Part shown: positions 1 through 13,193 of the stretch, one piece after another
Layout: the number at the start of each line of letters is the position of its first letter
How positions within the stretch are numbered: the first letter of the stretch is position 1
NCBI GenBank assembly: GCA_022559985.1
Contig: JAFJTR010000024.1
Coordinates: 1-64,000, forward strand
Length of the DNA stretch: 64,000 nucleotides
Reading direction: 5' to 3'
DNA from: Parastagonospora avenae f. sp. tritici 18332-5
Taxonomy: Eukaryota; Ascomycota; Dothideomycetes; Pleosporales; Phaeosphaeriaceae
Position numbers and translations under genes: made by a program
The notes under the pieces: model-generated
Databases searched by the model: none
Told to the model about the DNA's origin: nothing
Seen by the model: the letters and a program-made list of their open reading frames with translations, nothing else

Positions 1-41
<41 letters not shown>

Positions 42-66
42 GGGGGGGGTGGGGGGGTGGTGGGGT

Positions 67-126
<60 letters not shown>
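1..126. repeat. Poly-G tract
   Basis: About 126 bases of almost uninterrupted G, broken by six T residues (the first at 41), followed abruptly by complex sequence. It is not a telomere repeat (no TTAGGG). It could be a real G-tract able to form quadruplexes, or an artefact at a contig or read end, since two-colour sequencing writes missing signal as G. I favour artefact because the run starts at the first base of the window. Confidence 0.9.
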
Positions 127-289
127 CGCTTGCCACTTGGGCTAACAATCGCCAGTGAAGCCGCGATGCCACGAGCTCTGCCGCAGTGATGGCAGCAGAG
201 CCGCATTCCAGAACCGCACCGGCGTGGACTGGGCGTATCATGTGCGAGTCACAGTGAAATGGCTGGAGGTGATAGAAGCTGCTCCCGTG

Positions 290-307
290 GAAGCTGCCTG
301 AACGTTC
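290..307 (+). promoter_or_regulatory. Heat-shock-element-like site upstream of polyubiquitin
   Basis: GAA at 290-292, GAA at 300-302 and TTC at 305-307 fall on a 5-bp grid, with the unit between the first two missing. This spacing is a gapped heat shock element. Stress-inducible polyubiquitin genes of fungi are commonly Hsf1 targets, so the position about 85 bp before the TATA box is reasonable. An inverted CCAAT (ATTGG) follows at 313-317. Binding is inferred. Confidence 0.45.
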
Positions 308-320
308 CCGTCATTGGTAA

Positions 321-1268
<948 letters not shown>

Positions 1269-1821
1269 GGTCAGACGGGCTGATGACGGATTCATGTGCA
1301 AGGCGTTTGGGACATGGCTGCGGCCTACGGGCTGGGTTATGAAGGATCGGGTTCATTTATAGTTTACATGGCTGCGGAGCGCCAACATCAATGCAAATCA
1401 GCATGCCTACGGGCTGAGATATTTCTCATATTACAGTTCTTCCAAAACGCGACATCTTTACTTTGCCGCACCGCGGTGCTTTGCGCGATATGAGCTGACA
1501 TGTAGGTACTAACCAGATCATGCGGAGGTGCACCTCGTTGTAGTGAACATGCCCCACCTCACTGACGCAACCATTCCGGCGGCAACGGGCTTAATGCTAT
1601 ATCCGAACAGCCGATGGGTCGAAACGATGAACAACCAAAGGCAATTTCACTCTGCACGCCGTTCGTGAACGATACACACATTCCAGTAAGCCGTCGGATC
1701 AATTCAAGAACAGTCCTGGCTACTGATCAATTGAGGTGCAGGACAAACAGCTAGAACAACGGGCACGCCACCAAACACCGGACATCTGCGACATCACCCC
1801 GCCGTACTGCACCCGACCACA
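1269..1821. other. Intergenic, polyubiquitin to aldo/keto reductase
   Basis: 3' region of the polyubiquitin gene and promoter of the next gene. No conserved reading frame or structured RNA recognised. Confidence 0.6.
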
Positions 1822-3012
1822 ATGGCCGAGAAGAAGATGGAATACGTCAAGTATATTGGGGCTATACAAAGCACTTCGGCATCAAGCTTACGTCGCACAG
1901 CCTGGGCAAGTCTGGCCTCAAGGTGTCCCGGATCATTCTGGGGGCCATGAGCTACGGAAGCTCAGAATGGCAACCTTGGGTCCTGAACGAGGAAGACAGT
2001 CTACCGCTTCTCGAGCATGCATACAAATGTGGTATAAACACATGGGACACGGTGGGTTTTAGACGTGCTTGCATCGGGTACGATAACAGTTGAGCTGATC
2101 ACTGCAGGCCGACATCTACTCCCACGGCCAATCCGAGCGCATCATTGGCAAAGCCCTCAAGAAATACGACATTCCGCGCAGCAAGGTCGTCATCCTGTCC
2201 AAATGCTACTTCGGTGTCGATGAATCCAACCTCGGTCGCCCTATTGCGCTCTCATCGATCAATGACGGCGAGACGGTCAATGAAGTCGGCCTGAGTCGCA
2301 AGCACATCTTCGACGCCGTAGAGAAGAGCGTGGAGAGACTGGGCACATACATCGACGTTCTCCAGATCCATCGCCTGGACCGAAGCACACCGAGAGAGGA
2401 GATCATGAAGGCTCTGAACGATGTCGTCGAGAAGGGCTGGGTTCGATATATTGGTGCGAGCTCCATGGCGGCATGGGAGTTCCAGACGCTGCAAAACATT
2501 GCCGAGAAGCATGACTGGCATAAGTTTGTATCAATGCAAAACTACTACAACTTGCTGTACCGCGAAGAAGAGCGCGAGATGGTACGAGCATGTTGCATAC
2601 TCGACCTTTACAAGAGTGCTGACTTGGCCAGATCCCTTACTGTCAAGACACCGGCGTCGGACTCGTTCCATGGTCACCTATTGCGCGCGGTGCTCTCACA
2701 CGGCCCTTTGCAGACAGGTCCTCCAAGCGCGCCGGAACCGACAAATTCGTGTCTGCGCTTGTATACGAGCGTGAGTTTGCTTCTGATAAGAAGATTATCG
2801 AACGAGTGGAGGAGGTCGCTAAGAAACTTAATGTAAGCATGGCTTGTATTGCCACGGCCTGGTGTGTCAAGAAGGGAGTGTGTCCCATCATTGGCATCAG
2901 CACTAAGGAGAGGATTGAGGAGGCTGTACAGAATGTACATTTCAAACTGAGTGACGAGGATGCCAAGTATCTCGAGGAGTCCTACGTACCCAAGGAGAGG
3001 CAGGGCTTCTAG
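1822..3012 (+). CDS. Aldo/keto reductase
   Basis: Exons 1822-1850, 1901-2051, 2108-2581 and 2632-3012, with three introns of 50-56 nt, give 344 residues, normal for the family. It should be an NAD(P)H-dependent reductase with a (beta/alpha)8 barrel, probably cytosolic. The catalytic tetrad is visible: Asp59 and Tyr64 (WDTADIYS), Lys92 (ILSKCY) and His148 (LQIHR). The N-terminus (LGKSGLKVSRIILGAMSYG) and the VRYIGASSM motif resemble the yeast YPL088W / aryl-alcohol dehydrogenase group. The substrate cannot be told from sequence; reduction of aromatic or aliphatic aldehydes is the family expectation. The first exon is only 29 nt, so a start placed in the second exon would lose the first beta strand. 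No clustered biosynthetic partner is visible. Confidence 0.93.
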
Positions 3013-4745
3013 ACGGCATGACAGGATTACACAAGCAGGATCCGATTAGCTTTTTCTGCAATCAATGCTTGGGCTTTTCTGTGGGCCTTTCCTTCCGGAC
3101 TTCCTTCTTCACTTTTTGGGCTACATCATCCGATTTGAACTACTGCGACCATGGAGTCCGTAGCGGAAGCCCAAGAGAACATCACCGATGCGATCTGCAC
3201 TAATATGGTCGAAATGACTTTAGACTCAGGCTGCGATATACTGCGTGTGTAAAGCACAATGCCTGTCCCTCCTTCACCGCCATAGCCCTCACGAGCGTAA
3301 CTTGTCGCGCTGTCGCCCAGCTAATCACCAACACGCAAACTCTAAACTACATGACAGGGAAGATATTGTGTAGAAAGTTCATTCGCGTCACGTTCACAAC
3401 CTCACGTCGCATATCAAACACAGCTCCATCTAATCTGCCTTCAACGTTCACAAACCCGCACGAACTATGTACCAAGCCACCATCCGGTCAAGGTCAAGTC
3501 CAAAAGCCCCTCACGCGCCCCGCCACCCCGCACAAATATGATACAATAGGAGAAGATCCAGGCACATGTTCCAAATCAGGACCAAACGCCATACCCACTT
3601 GGCGTGATACACACCTCCAGATGGGGTGTGCATCGGTTCGCTTAGCCCTCCCGGACCAATAGCGGCTGATCTGCACTTCAAGATCGTGCGTGCGGGAATT
3701 TTCGGATTAAGTGGCTGAGATTGGAGTGGTTGGGACCAAGACTGGCGGTGTGCGTGGGATGAGTTTTGCCGTGGCTGGTGGTGGGGAGACGAAACTAGGA
3801 CTTCGGACGGACGTGCCTCGAGGCGGGACTGCTCCTCCTTTAGATTGTGTTGACCGACGATGACGTTGTTGGGATACAATGTATTCTTGCATTAGTTTGT
3901 GCAGGACCGACTTGGATGGCGCGCTTCACCGTAAATTTCAACACTATAGCGTTCAAAGCAGAGGAGATTGTTCTGACAAAGCCAAGTCGATTATTGTAGC
4001 AGCTGCCATTGATGACATGATAATAATAGTTGTCCGATTCCCATAAACATTCTGATAAATACACAATCGTCGTCGAAAGAGATTGACAGATGCTAGTTGA
4101 TAACTAGCTGTCCAATATGTTTTGCAGCAAGAGCAAATCATATCTTGCGATAGTGAAAGCTAGGCCGCTCGCTCGCTATGCCAATAACACAACCGTAAAA
4201 GAAATAATGAAATGTGGTTTGAAAGACCTAATGTAGCAACATCGACTTAGATGCTGGCACCACTACTGTCTCAAAACATGAAACATGGAAATCGGATGGC
4301 AGAGCACACTGTTCTGCTCCGCAAGAGTTTAACGAGGTCGTGGCCATCAGTCGTATGACTATAGTCAACCATGAAGGTAAAATCAAATAAATCCAACTAG
4401 TAAATGAGAAAGAAAACAATCCGTTGTTTGCCAAAAGGAGCGTGTGGTAGTTGGAGGGTGGAAACCGGAATGATGGATCGCTAACGTGGCTTCCATAGGA
4501 CGCCGGGGAATCGCAAAAATGCAGAGTCAGGTCAAGTCGTTCATCGTTTTTTATTGAGGTCGTCAGCCGTGAAGTAGCAAACATCGGACACGTTATGTCA
4601 TCGGAGGATCGTTTCGTAGTGCCGTGAGAGTGAGCTGCGGGGTGTCGGTTGTTGGATGAAGTAAGTATATGCGGTTAAAAGATTATGATGCAGCCTGGTG
4701 AAGATTAGGATAAAGATGGCGAAGATGTGGTGTTGAGACTGGGCT
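3013..4745. other. Intergenic between convergent genes
   Basis: Lies between the 3' ends of the aldo/keto reductase and the minus-strand zinc cluster gene. Only short, low-complexity or atypical frames; no gene supported. Probably 3' UTRs plus spacer. Confidence 0.5.
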
Positions 4746-7372
4746 CTAGTTGGCCCGGATAACAAGCTTGGACAGGAATTTGTTCGATAATGAGTCGAAG
4801 TCCTGACGGTCAAACTTGCAATCACTTCTTGAGCGCAGGTAGCCCTCTACAAATGCTGTTAGCTTGGTGTCATTGTGTGGTAAACGGAGCAATGCTTACC
4901 ATATTTGGTGACGTGCGATCTGACTTCAGTCATGGCATCGCACACGGCTGGGTTCGAGTTGAGTAGATGATGATGCTTCCTCGTGTCCCACTCGGTGAAG
5001 GCTGGGAGCTTCTGGGAGATGGCAGAAAACAGGCCAACAATGACACCGACGGGTGTCCCTTCCATTTCAGTGCAGAAGGTATTGACCGAGCCAAGATCTG
5101 GAACGCGGTAGTTGCAGTCGAACTGGATCAGCTCCCAAACTGCGAGGAGAATAGCGGCCAGCATGAAGATGGTGGGCCAATTCTTGAGCTTATCACCGCT
5201 GTAAACGGACTGGTACAATGAAGAAAGCTCCTCAAGAACGTCCTTTTGCAGCTCACGCCACATGTCGGCAAGGGCGCACTTGACCTGGAAGTTGATCATG
5301 ACAGGCGCGACCGTCTTGCCGCTGAACTTGGACTGGGCGTCCTCGATGTTGCCGAGGGGGACCTCTCCATCACCACCAAGCCCTTCGACCATGGTGACAT
5401 GCATTGTCAGGTTGTAAGCAAGGACAAGCTTCAGCGCCTTGCGGATGACGGGGAGCTTCTCCCGGCAGTAGTAGCGGTATGCAGTCTTGAGAAGCTCAGT
5501 GACGAAGTAAGTGCCCTCAAAGTACTCGTCAACGAAGTTCTCGAAACCTCCATCAATGTGGCGGTCGAGGTAGTCGGAGAGCATGGCGCGCGAGATGCCC
5601 TCCATACCGGCAGAGAGCTTGGCGGTGTTGATCTCGAAATGTAGACCAGTCAGACTCTCACACCAGTCGACACCGAAGCACTTCTCGTCGCGGACGTATA
5701 CCTCGCGAGCCATGATGGGCAGGTAGTGGCCGTAACCGTGGGTGACGTAAATGGGGCGCTCCTGGGGTGAGAAGCCCTTGATGTTGCCGATGGAGAAGCC
5801 CAGGCTGACGTGGCGTTCGTAGTCGGCCTTCCAGTCCTTCATGAAGTAGGCAATATCTTTGATGTCAATGCGGGTGCAGGGAACCTGCCACAGACGAGCG
5901 TGGGATGGCTGGCAGCCGGCGCACGGATCGCCCTTGTCACACGTCTTCTTGAGGAACTTGCACCTCAGGCAAGCACGAAGTTTTCGGATCTCATGGGCTT
6001 GTTGTCGCTGCTCGGGCCTCAGGGGACCCCGACGTCTTCCGACACGCTTTTCACCGGTGGCGTCCTTTTTGGCGGTATGCGCTGGCGTCTTCTTGACGAT
6101 GGTCTTGGTTGGCTTGGAGCCTGCTGGCGTCGTGACAGGCGACTTGCGTCTGCGAGTCACTGCGGCTGGTGGTGAGCTGACAGCCGAGGACGTGGGCGAG
6201 GCTGTACTTGAGGCCGACTGCTTGATGATGGGCTCAACGCGGGCTATGGGTGGGCTGACAGACTGGTTTGGAGAGATGTAGTTTGCAAAGTCGTGATCCA
6301 GGGGAATACCGTGGCTGTAGCTGTGGACTGATCCGTGGCTGTGGACGGAGCCGTGGCTGTGGCTATGGCTGTGACCGGAGCCGCCGTGGCTGCAACTCGA
6401 ATGCACCAGCTCGAGGGCGTTGTCCGTTTCCGACTGAGGCGAATTCATGAACGGGTGAATCTCCTCGAAGCTGCTGAACGAGTGGGCCGAGCGAGGGGCC
6501 AGATCCGAGTGGTTCGAGTTGGTCGAGTCGGAGCCGGTGCGGATGTGCAGATTGTAGGCGGGGTTGGAGATGACGGCGGCGTTGCCGGAGAAGTCGTACG
6601 AATTGCGCTGGCTGTGGCTGCCCAGGCCCAGGTCAACCCATTCGTTATCGCTGCCGGGGATGGAGCGGATCTCGAGCCACTGTTCACCGGGCGAGCCGCC
6701 GGTGGAGACGCTGGCGGCCGAGTGGGTGGTGAAGTCGGGGTTGGCGAGGCCCGTGTTGTGGAACTCGTGCTGGAAGTCGGCCATCTGGAAAGGCATGTCG
6801 AGCGTGGTGGTGGGCATCATCGAGGGGAAGGGCGCCATGCTCATCGACGTCATGTTGATGGCGAAGTCGACGGGCGAGTTCTGCAGCTGGGTGGTGTATG
6901 CGGCGGCGTTGAAGTCGCCCATGGCCATGCTCTGGCTGAAGGCGTCCTGGACGAAGCCGTCCGGGCTGAAGTTCATCCAGTTGGCGACCATTGGGTTCAT
7001 GGCCTGCATGGCCGCGGGGAAGTTGAGGCCCATGCCCATGGTGGTCTGCAGCGGCGCCATGGTGCCCGCGTGGTGCTGGGCAGTCGATGCGGCGACGGTC
7101 TGCACGCGGCGTGCATTGTGCTGCTGCTGCTGTTGTTGATGCTGTTGGTTTGCATCGTGGTGGTTGTGATTGTGGTTGTGGGGCTGGTGGTTCTGGCTCG
7201 CGGCCGTCTGATGCTGCTGCTGCTGCTGCGCCATGGCCGTCGCGGGTGAGATGGGGATGGGCCACGTCTGGGAGAAGTTGTACGTCGGCTGGCGGTTCGG
7301 GTCGTAATTCGAGTCAAAGACGCCCTCCGCCGTGTAGAGGGAGCCGTCGAAATCAATGTTTTGGTTCTCCAT
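4746..7372 (-). CDS. Zn(2)Cys(6)-type transcription regulator with C-terminal domain
   Basis: Exon 1 is 7372-4900; a 53-nt intron (GTAAGC donor, CTAAC branch site, TAG acceptor) leads to exon 2, 4846-4746, which supplies the last 33 residues. Reading through the donor instead gives a spurious short tail. The product is 857 residues. The first half is disordered: poly-Gln near residues 50 and 80, Met/Ser/Asn-rich, and a His/Ser repeat (SHSHSHGSVHSHG) near 340-360. A basic segment precedes a six-cysteine cluster near 465-495, spaced CX2CX6CX5CX2CX11C; the last gap is longer than the usual 6-8. A conserved folded C-terminal part follows (FSPQERPIYVTHGYGHYLP). It is probably a nuclear DNA-binding regulator; targets unknown. 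The start MENQNIDFDG is preferred; an in-frame ATG at 7504 would add 44 poorly conserved-looking residues. Confidence 0.85.
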
Positions 7373-9835
7373 GTTGTCACGGAGTGGGATGGTAAGATCG
7401 TGAAGGGAGTTCAGCCTCTTCTCGAGCGGTGAGGGCGTCCGAGTGCTAGAGTGCAGGTGCCGCCAAGCTGCGAATAGCGAAATGGCGGTCAAGAGACGCC
7501 CCACACTCCCAGCCTGCTACGACCTTTTCGCAGTAGCCCGCCTCAAGCGCTGCAACGGACTGCAACGGACCGCGCGATTCGCAATTGAGTCTGCAGCAAA
7601 GAACAGCCCGGCGACGGGATGCCTGGTCGGACTCGTCGGGAGATGTGCTTGCGCTGGAGTCGAGCACTGTGCTGTGCACGCCATGAAGCAAACCGCGGGG
7701 GCCGTGAACACCTCCTGCATCGCGTCGCTCACTGTCACTGTCACTCTCACCCTCACTATCATCTCACCTCACCTTCCCCTCACCTGCACGCAACAAACGA
7801 GCCGGCACCGAGTTTGCCCGCACCTGCGTCGGGGGGCCTGCTGTGTGCTGGCATCGTGGGCCACCCACTCAGATGCACGAGGCAGGAGCGTTCGCAATAG
7901 TCTCGGCGCATCGCCCATCGTCTCGTCTCGAATCGACCCCTCCACTCGATATCGCCCACTGCCTTAGCCTCGGGGTCCTTCAGATCCCAGATGATCGCCG
8001 TGCGGAGAGCTTGCCAAAGAGGGTCCCGCAACGAGCAAGATACAGTTTGAGGCGCTTTTGCAAGTCTGACTCGATCTGCCTCCAGCCCTGATTGTGCTGC
8101 AAAAGTCTAGATGGTGACACTCCTCGATGCTGTGGTCGCTGGACATCTGCTTGCTTACCACCAGCTCTCGCCCCGGAGTCAGCGTGTCTGGCCATACAAG
8201 CCACACGGCATCGAGGACTTGCGACGTCGTAATAGCGGATGCTACAATAGGCCAGGGTCGGCAGCGCGCCTTCGCCTCACTGGCATGACCCGGCCTGCGA
8301 CGACGAGACGGTGCTCTGCCGTCAACTCGCCACACTCACCGACACCTGCGCACCTCAATCCACCGTCATCGTACATTCCGCCGTCTCTCCAGAGCATGAG
8401 CGTGGCGCCTTACTTGCTTCCACGCGTCGAGAATGTTTCTTCGGCGTCTCCTCGTGCTCGCCAATGCTCCACCGTGCTTGTGTCGCCGTCGATGTCGCAC
8501 TGCCGCCGCTTGGAGTCTGTTGTGCATCTTATCGCGCCCGTTCTTTCTGGCTAATGCGCATCACGAGCTTGCGCATGCAAGGCATCGCCTGAGCTGGCAC
8601 CAAGCTGACTTCTCCTGCGTCCTCATCATCTCGCAGCTCTTGGCATGCCCTCAATAACCAAGGCCTTTGGATCGCTAGCGCATTGTTGTAGTCTAGAGTG
8701 TAGCATCATGTGTTGATCAAAGTTTCGTTTAAATTCCACGAGAGGCGCTGCGCTCATTAATTGTCATCTACGCACACGTTGTTGCGTGGTCCGGATCTGG
8801 GTGTGTCTTACAGGCGCTTGCGAATCGAACGATGATGCTCAGCCATCAGCTGGTTGGGTCGTCTCGGTTGCAAGACGCTTGCTGACATTCCTCAAACGTC
8901 GCACTGGAGCCTACACAGACCTGCTACCTGCTCCATTCCGATTGCAGGATTGACTTGTCGCAGAAGTTGGAACTCTGCAACGATTACGAGGCTGCTTTGC
9001 TGCTCAAGGACTGGCTGAAGTCATGCTTGTGGGATGTCCAGAAACGGAGAAGTCTTCTTCATCTATCTGACGCCTTGCCGCATAAACCACCTAGAGTCAT
9101 TACTATGGTGCTGCTTTGCGCAGCTTGCGTATGAATTTCTCTGCCTCGATTTGTAGAGTATAGTGTACCGTCACTCTACATGTACTGCAGCTGAACGATC
9201 GCGCACAACCACACAGTCAACGCTTCGAGACTCACATCGGTATGGTAGCCATGGCGTACCTGATTGGCGCACAACTCACATCATTTCTGCATGAAGCTGA
9301 AAGCAACGCGCCAGAAGGAGAGGAGAGTGTCCCGAAGACCTGATGATAAGTGCTTCGAAATGGTTTACGTGTGGTTCAGGGAGAGCCACTGCCTGCCGAC
9401 CTGAATATCCAGTCTTACATTCAGGTCATGACACGGACGACTTCCATTCTGACCCGGGCGTACTGCTAGATACCGAGGAAGCACATGTCCTTTGAGGCTG
9501 ATATCATCTTGCCTTACATACATGACTATTCCATGCAACTGCAGTGACGGCTTGCGGGGAGGCCCCGCTGTCCGACTTCCGGCTTCATGTGCATCTCCCG
9601 CATCGTGTAACGTAGACAAGCCGGGGCGTACCTCGTATAGGATTGTATAAGACACTGAGCGGAACTTGCTGCTCATGTGAAGTGGTTCTTTCCTGCTTCT
9701 CGTGATTGCTATTGTAAGGGTCCAGGAGCTATTGCCGTCTAAAGCTATAACAACGTAAAGAAGCCTCATCTAGACAGCCCAATCCTCAATCGCCTCCTCC
9801 TGTGTCGAAAGCAGGGCCACGATCAAGCACGCAAG
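7373..9835. other. Long divergent intergenic region
   Basis: 2.46 kb between the zinc cluster regulator (transcribed leftward) and the cupin gene (rightward). It holds a CT-rich tract near 7730-7790, but no supported gene or repeat. Long upstream regions are common for regulator genes, so much of it may be promoter and leader. Confidence 0.5.
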
Positions 9836-10444
9836 ATGGCTCACATTGGTGCCCTCCCGAAAATCCATCGATACATCACCGCGCATGATGACCGAGGCAA
9901 AGCAATTTTCAGCAAGGCCTTCAATGAGGAGAGCAAAATGAAGCCGAACGATGACGGCATCGCCTTCGCCCTCAGTTACAGCACGAAAGGATTTCCAGTT
10001 GAAATGGACGACGATAAAGACCTGGATGTATATGGCGAAAAGCTGAAAAATCCTCCGGGACTTGTGGTATCGGGCGGCACGGTGCTTCGCCATGTGGACA
10101 TTCCTCCTGATACAGCGTGTACGGTATGTGGGGACCGAATCAGGTTGCATAGGGCACCACGCTGACCTGGCATGGCCACGAAGATGCACCGGACAGTAAG
10201 CCTTGACTACGGATGTGTTCTCGAAGGCGAGGTCGAGCTCCTACTCGATAGCGGTGAAAAGCGAACGATGAAACGGGGAGATGTTGCGATTCAGCGAGGA
10301 ACTATGCATCAGTGGATCAATCACAGCAAGACAGAGTGGACAAGGATGCTCTTCGTGCTGCAGGAGAGCAAGCCTTTGAGCATCGCGGGAGAAAAATTTG
10401 GCGAATGTCTGGCTGGCATGGCAGGAGTGCGGTCTTCTGACTGA
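9836..10444 (+). CDS. Small cupin-domain protein
   Basis: Exons 9836-10123 and 10184-10444 (60-nt intron, GTATGT donor, CTGAC branch site) give 182 residues. The single conserved cupin barrel sits in the second half: HRTVSLDYGCVLEGEVEL corresponds to the first cupin motif region, and GDVAIQRGTMHQWIN to the second, with its Gly, His and Asn. Small cupins of this type in fungi bind a divalent metal and act as dioxygenases, isomerases or sugar-binding proteins; nothing here fixes the reaction. No signal peptide is visible, so cytosolic. Splicing at these sites joins the two halves so that MHRT follows PPDTACT, as in similar fungal cupins. Confidence 0.85.
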
Positions 10445-10831
10445 TGAGGTCCGTCAATCATGTTGCGGTCAGGTGAATTGTAGTGAGGCACAATGCGATT
10501 TGAGTATTCTAGGGGTTTCCTTGGGTGCCAAGCAATCTGCCGACGGATAGGGTCCCCCACCACGTGCACCTTGTCTATCACACCCGCGAACGCCTGCAGC
10601 TTAATACTTCAATGTTGTAAACGCAAGGGGCTGCCCTTCGGATACAACGCTAAGCCCAGTAATGTGCGCCTCTCCCTCTATTACTATGATTATCTGAGTC
10701 CACTTCCGGCAGTCGAGGGCGCACGCGAACAATAGTAACACTCACGACTGTCATTGTTCACAGCAGCCACTCACAAATGCCCATGCGGCTGACTCCTCAA
10801 TCCAGAGATCCAGACCTGGGATATTAAAAAG
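10445..10831 (+). other. Intergenic before farnesyltransferase beta
   Basis: Short spacer and promoter; no feature recognised. Confidence 0.5.
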
Positions 10832-12370
10832 ATGGCTGTACCCTTGCGATTCTCCGCTCAAGACCCTTCGTCTCGCCTAGAAGAAATTCTCGACCCCTCG
10901 CTTCGTGTTGAAGAGCTCTCCGATACTGACAACGAGTACGAAGATATGGGGACGGTTACAGCAGAAGAGCAAGTGAACATCGCATATCTGGACAGCGTGC
11001 GTGTTCCCATTGTAGACGAGTACGAGACCGAGACGTCCAAGACCCAGGACGATACTCACGAGATCCTTCTGCCGTTCCTGGAGGGAAATCCGAATGACTT
11101 TACGCTTAATGCCTATGGCATACCCAAACTGCAAAGAGAACGACATGTTGCCATGTTGAAGGGTGTCTTGGGTGATTACCCCGCGCGCATGGCTCAGATG
11201 GATGCGTCAAGGCCTTGGATAATATACTGGGGTCTCCAGAGCATGACAGCATTAGGTCTCGATATTCATCCCTTCCAAAAGCGGTATGTTCTCCTTGCGA
11301 TTTTCTGTCGGATTGATGTATAATGTCAAATTATTGCAATGCACGTAAAGCATGCATGTCTGACGCCTCGCAGAGTAGCACACACGTTCTCGCTTGCTCA
11401 GCACCCAACAGGTGGCCATGGAGGTGGCTATGGTCAGCTTCCCCATCTTGCATGTACGTATGCGGCTATACTCTCACTCGCCATGGCAGGCGGGACGGAA
11501 ACATATGAATCGATTAATCGCAAAACGATGTGGCAATTCCTTGGGCGGATGAAGCAAGCCGACGGTGGCTTTACCATGTGTGAAGGTGGTGAAGAGGATA
11601 TCCGCGGGGCCTTTTGCGCTATTGTGGTCGTATCTCTGCTCAACCTACCCCTTGATTTACCCCAGGATTCACCCGCTCGCAGTCATGGGCTCACAACACT
11701 CGCCGACGGACTCGGAGACTGGGTATCCAAATGTCAATCCTGGGACGGCGGAATTTCAGCAGCACCCGGAAATGAAGCTCATGGCGCATACGCCTTCTGC
11801 GGCTTGGGCTGCCTCTCGATCCTTGGACCGCCAGAAGAGACTTTGCCCAAGTACCTGGACATTCCCCTTCTGACCCACTGGCTATCATCCCGCCAGTGCT
11901 CTCCTGAAGGCGGATACAATGGCCGCACCAACAAGCTCGTCGATGGCTGTTACTCTCATTGGGTCGGCGGCTGTTGGTCGCTCGTCGAAGCCTTCACTCG
12001 TGCCACGCCTTCCACCCATCTCTGGAATCGCTCAGCCCTTGCGCGATACATCTTATCGGCCTGCCAAGATAAGAAGGGTGGGCTCAAGGACAAACCGGGA
12101 AAATATTCAGACGCCTATCATACATGTTACAATCTAGCTGGCCTGAGTGCTGCCCAATACAAGTACGTCTACGATAAGAACGTCAACAAAGACATTGGGA
12201 GTACCAATCTAGGTGCACCATATCATTGGAAAACAGTGGGTGGATATGACGGCGAAGGTGTGGTTTGGGATCATGAGGATGTCATTAGGGCAGTGCACCC
12301 GGTGTTCATAATACCCTACAGGGCAGTGTACGAGTGCAGGAGATACTTTGAGGCAAAAGAGGGCTTTTGA
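10832..12370 (+). CDS. RAM1: Protein farnesyltransferase subunit beta
   Basis: Exons 10832-11283 and 11374-12370, with a 90-nt intron splitting an Arg codon, give 482 residues. The beta subunit pairs with the shared alpha subunit (Ram2) to attach farnesyl to CaaX cysteines of Ras, Rho, a-type pheromone and lamin-like proteins. Several Gly-rich prenyltransferase repeats are visible (GGGYGQLPHLACTYAA, DGGISAAPGNEAHGAYAFC, EGGYNGRTNKLVDGCYSHW). The zinc ligands can be placed at Asp341 and Cys343 (LVDGCYSHW) and His400 (SDAYHTCYNLAG). These sequences fit farnesyltransferase rather than the geranylgeranyltransferase beta subunits. The first 60 residues are acidic and variable. The gene should be essential or growth-limiting. 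Confidence 0.95.
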
Positions 12371-12476
12371 GCATGTAATTCAATGGCCCATGTTGGGAGC
12401 TTTGCCTTCCATAGTTTGCTTGCGCGGGTCATAAAACTCTTAACTGGCTTTACTACCCAACTTTTCTGGCGCTCCT

Positions 12477-13193
12477 TCACGACACCTTCTCGAACTGAGC
12501 GTCCATGTAGACCACTAGTGGCGGTGCAGCAACGACCAGCTTCAGCACAGCCTTGATCGCTTTGTGGGCTTCACATTCGTTGTCGTAAAAGTCCATATCT
12601 TCCTTGGATTCAAACACGGTGCGTGCTACCAAGGTGTAGCCTTGACTGCGTGGATCGTCGTGAGTTGGGTTCGCAGCAGCCATCTGGACGTAAGGTATTC
12701 CGTCCTAGCCGAGTCAGTTGGGCGATGCAATCTTTGATGCAGAGTTGCGGTGAAGCTGCTACATGGTTCTTTGCTACCAGTCGCTTGCCCTGTGCGGGCG
12801 GCGCCATGGTCAGGTGATGAAAGTAGAAAGCCACATATTTGACAGGCTACAGCCTCGCCATGGCATGAATAAATAACCTGTCACTTTCGTATCGTCATGT
12901 TTCCAGAACGCGAGTCAACGTCGTGTTGACGCCATGGCTAAGAGTTTTGGAGTCATGGGCGACTGCTAGTCTAGTCGTGACGAACTGCGTGACGTGCAGG
13001 TAACCTGCAGATAGCCCCCGAGGAGATTTACAGCTCGAGCGGGTATGCATGGGACAAGATACGAATTGTGGAGAGCAAAAAAGGCACGTACTCTCTTTGC
13101 ATCCTGGGTCAAGGTCGAGTATTTTTGGATGGCCGTCTGAATTGCTCCTTCGTCGGAGATTTTCAGGAGCGTGAGTCGAACGATATTAGGCAT
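12477..13193 (-). CDS. Stress-responsive dimeric alpha-beta barrel (Dabb) protein
   Basis: Exon 1 is 13193-13092 (34 codons from MPNIVRLTLLKISDEG) and exon 2 is 12704-12477. The junction KR/DGIPYVQ restores the usual order of this family: a first beta strand and helix, then a segment ending GYTLVARTVFESKEDMDFY and an EAHKAIK helix. The product is 109 residues, typical for a Dabb monomer; these act as dimers and are linked to stress or, in fungi, to small enzymes such as polyketide cyclases. The intron of 387 nt is far longer than its neighbours, though donor (GTACGT) and acceptor (GGCTAG) are good. A second, internal exon cannot be excluded. The gene converges on the farnesyltransferase gene with only about 100 bp between stop codons. 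Confidence 0.78.

Noticed and set aside
1..126. Possible telomere
   Set aside because: No TTAGGG or related unit; only G with rare T.
4690..4705. CCTGGTG resembling a MITE right end
   Set aside because: No matching left end at the expected distance and no 4-bp duplication.
6335..7249. 304-codon open frame on the plus strand
   Set aside because: Exact antisense of the Gln/His-rich part of the zinc cluster regulator; composition (Val/Gly/Arg/His) is that of a reverse frame.
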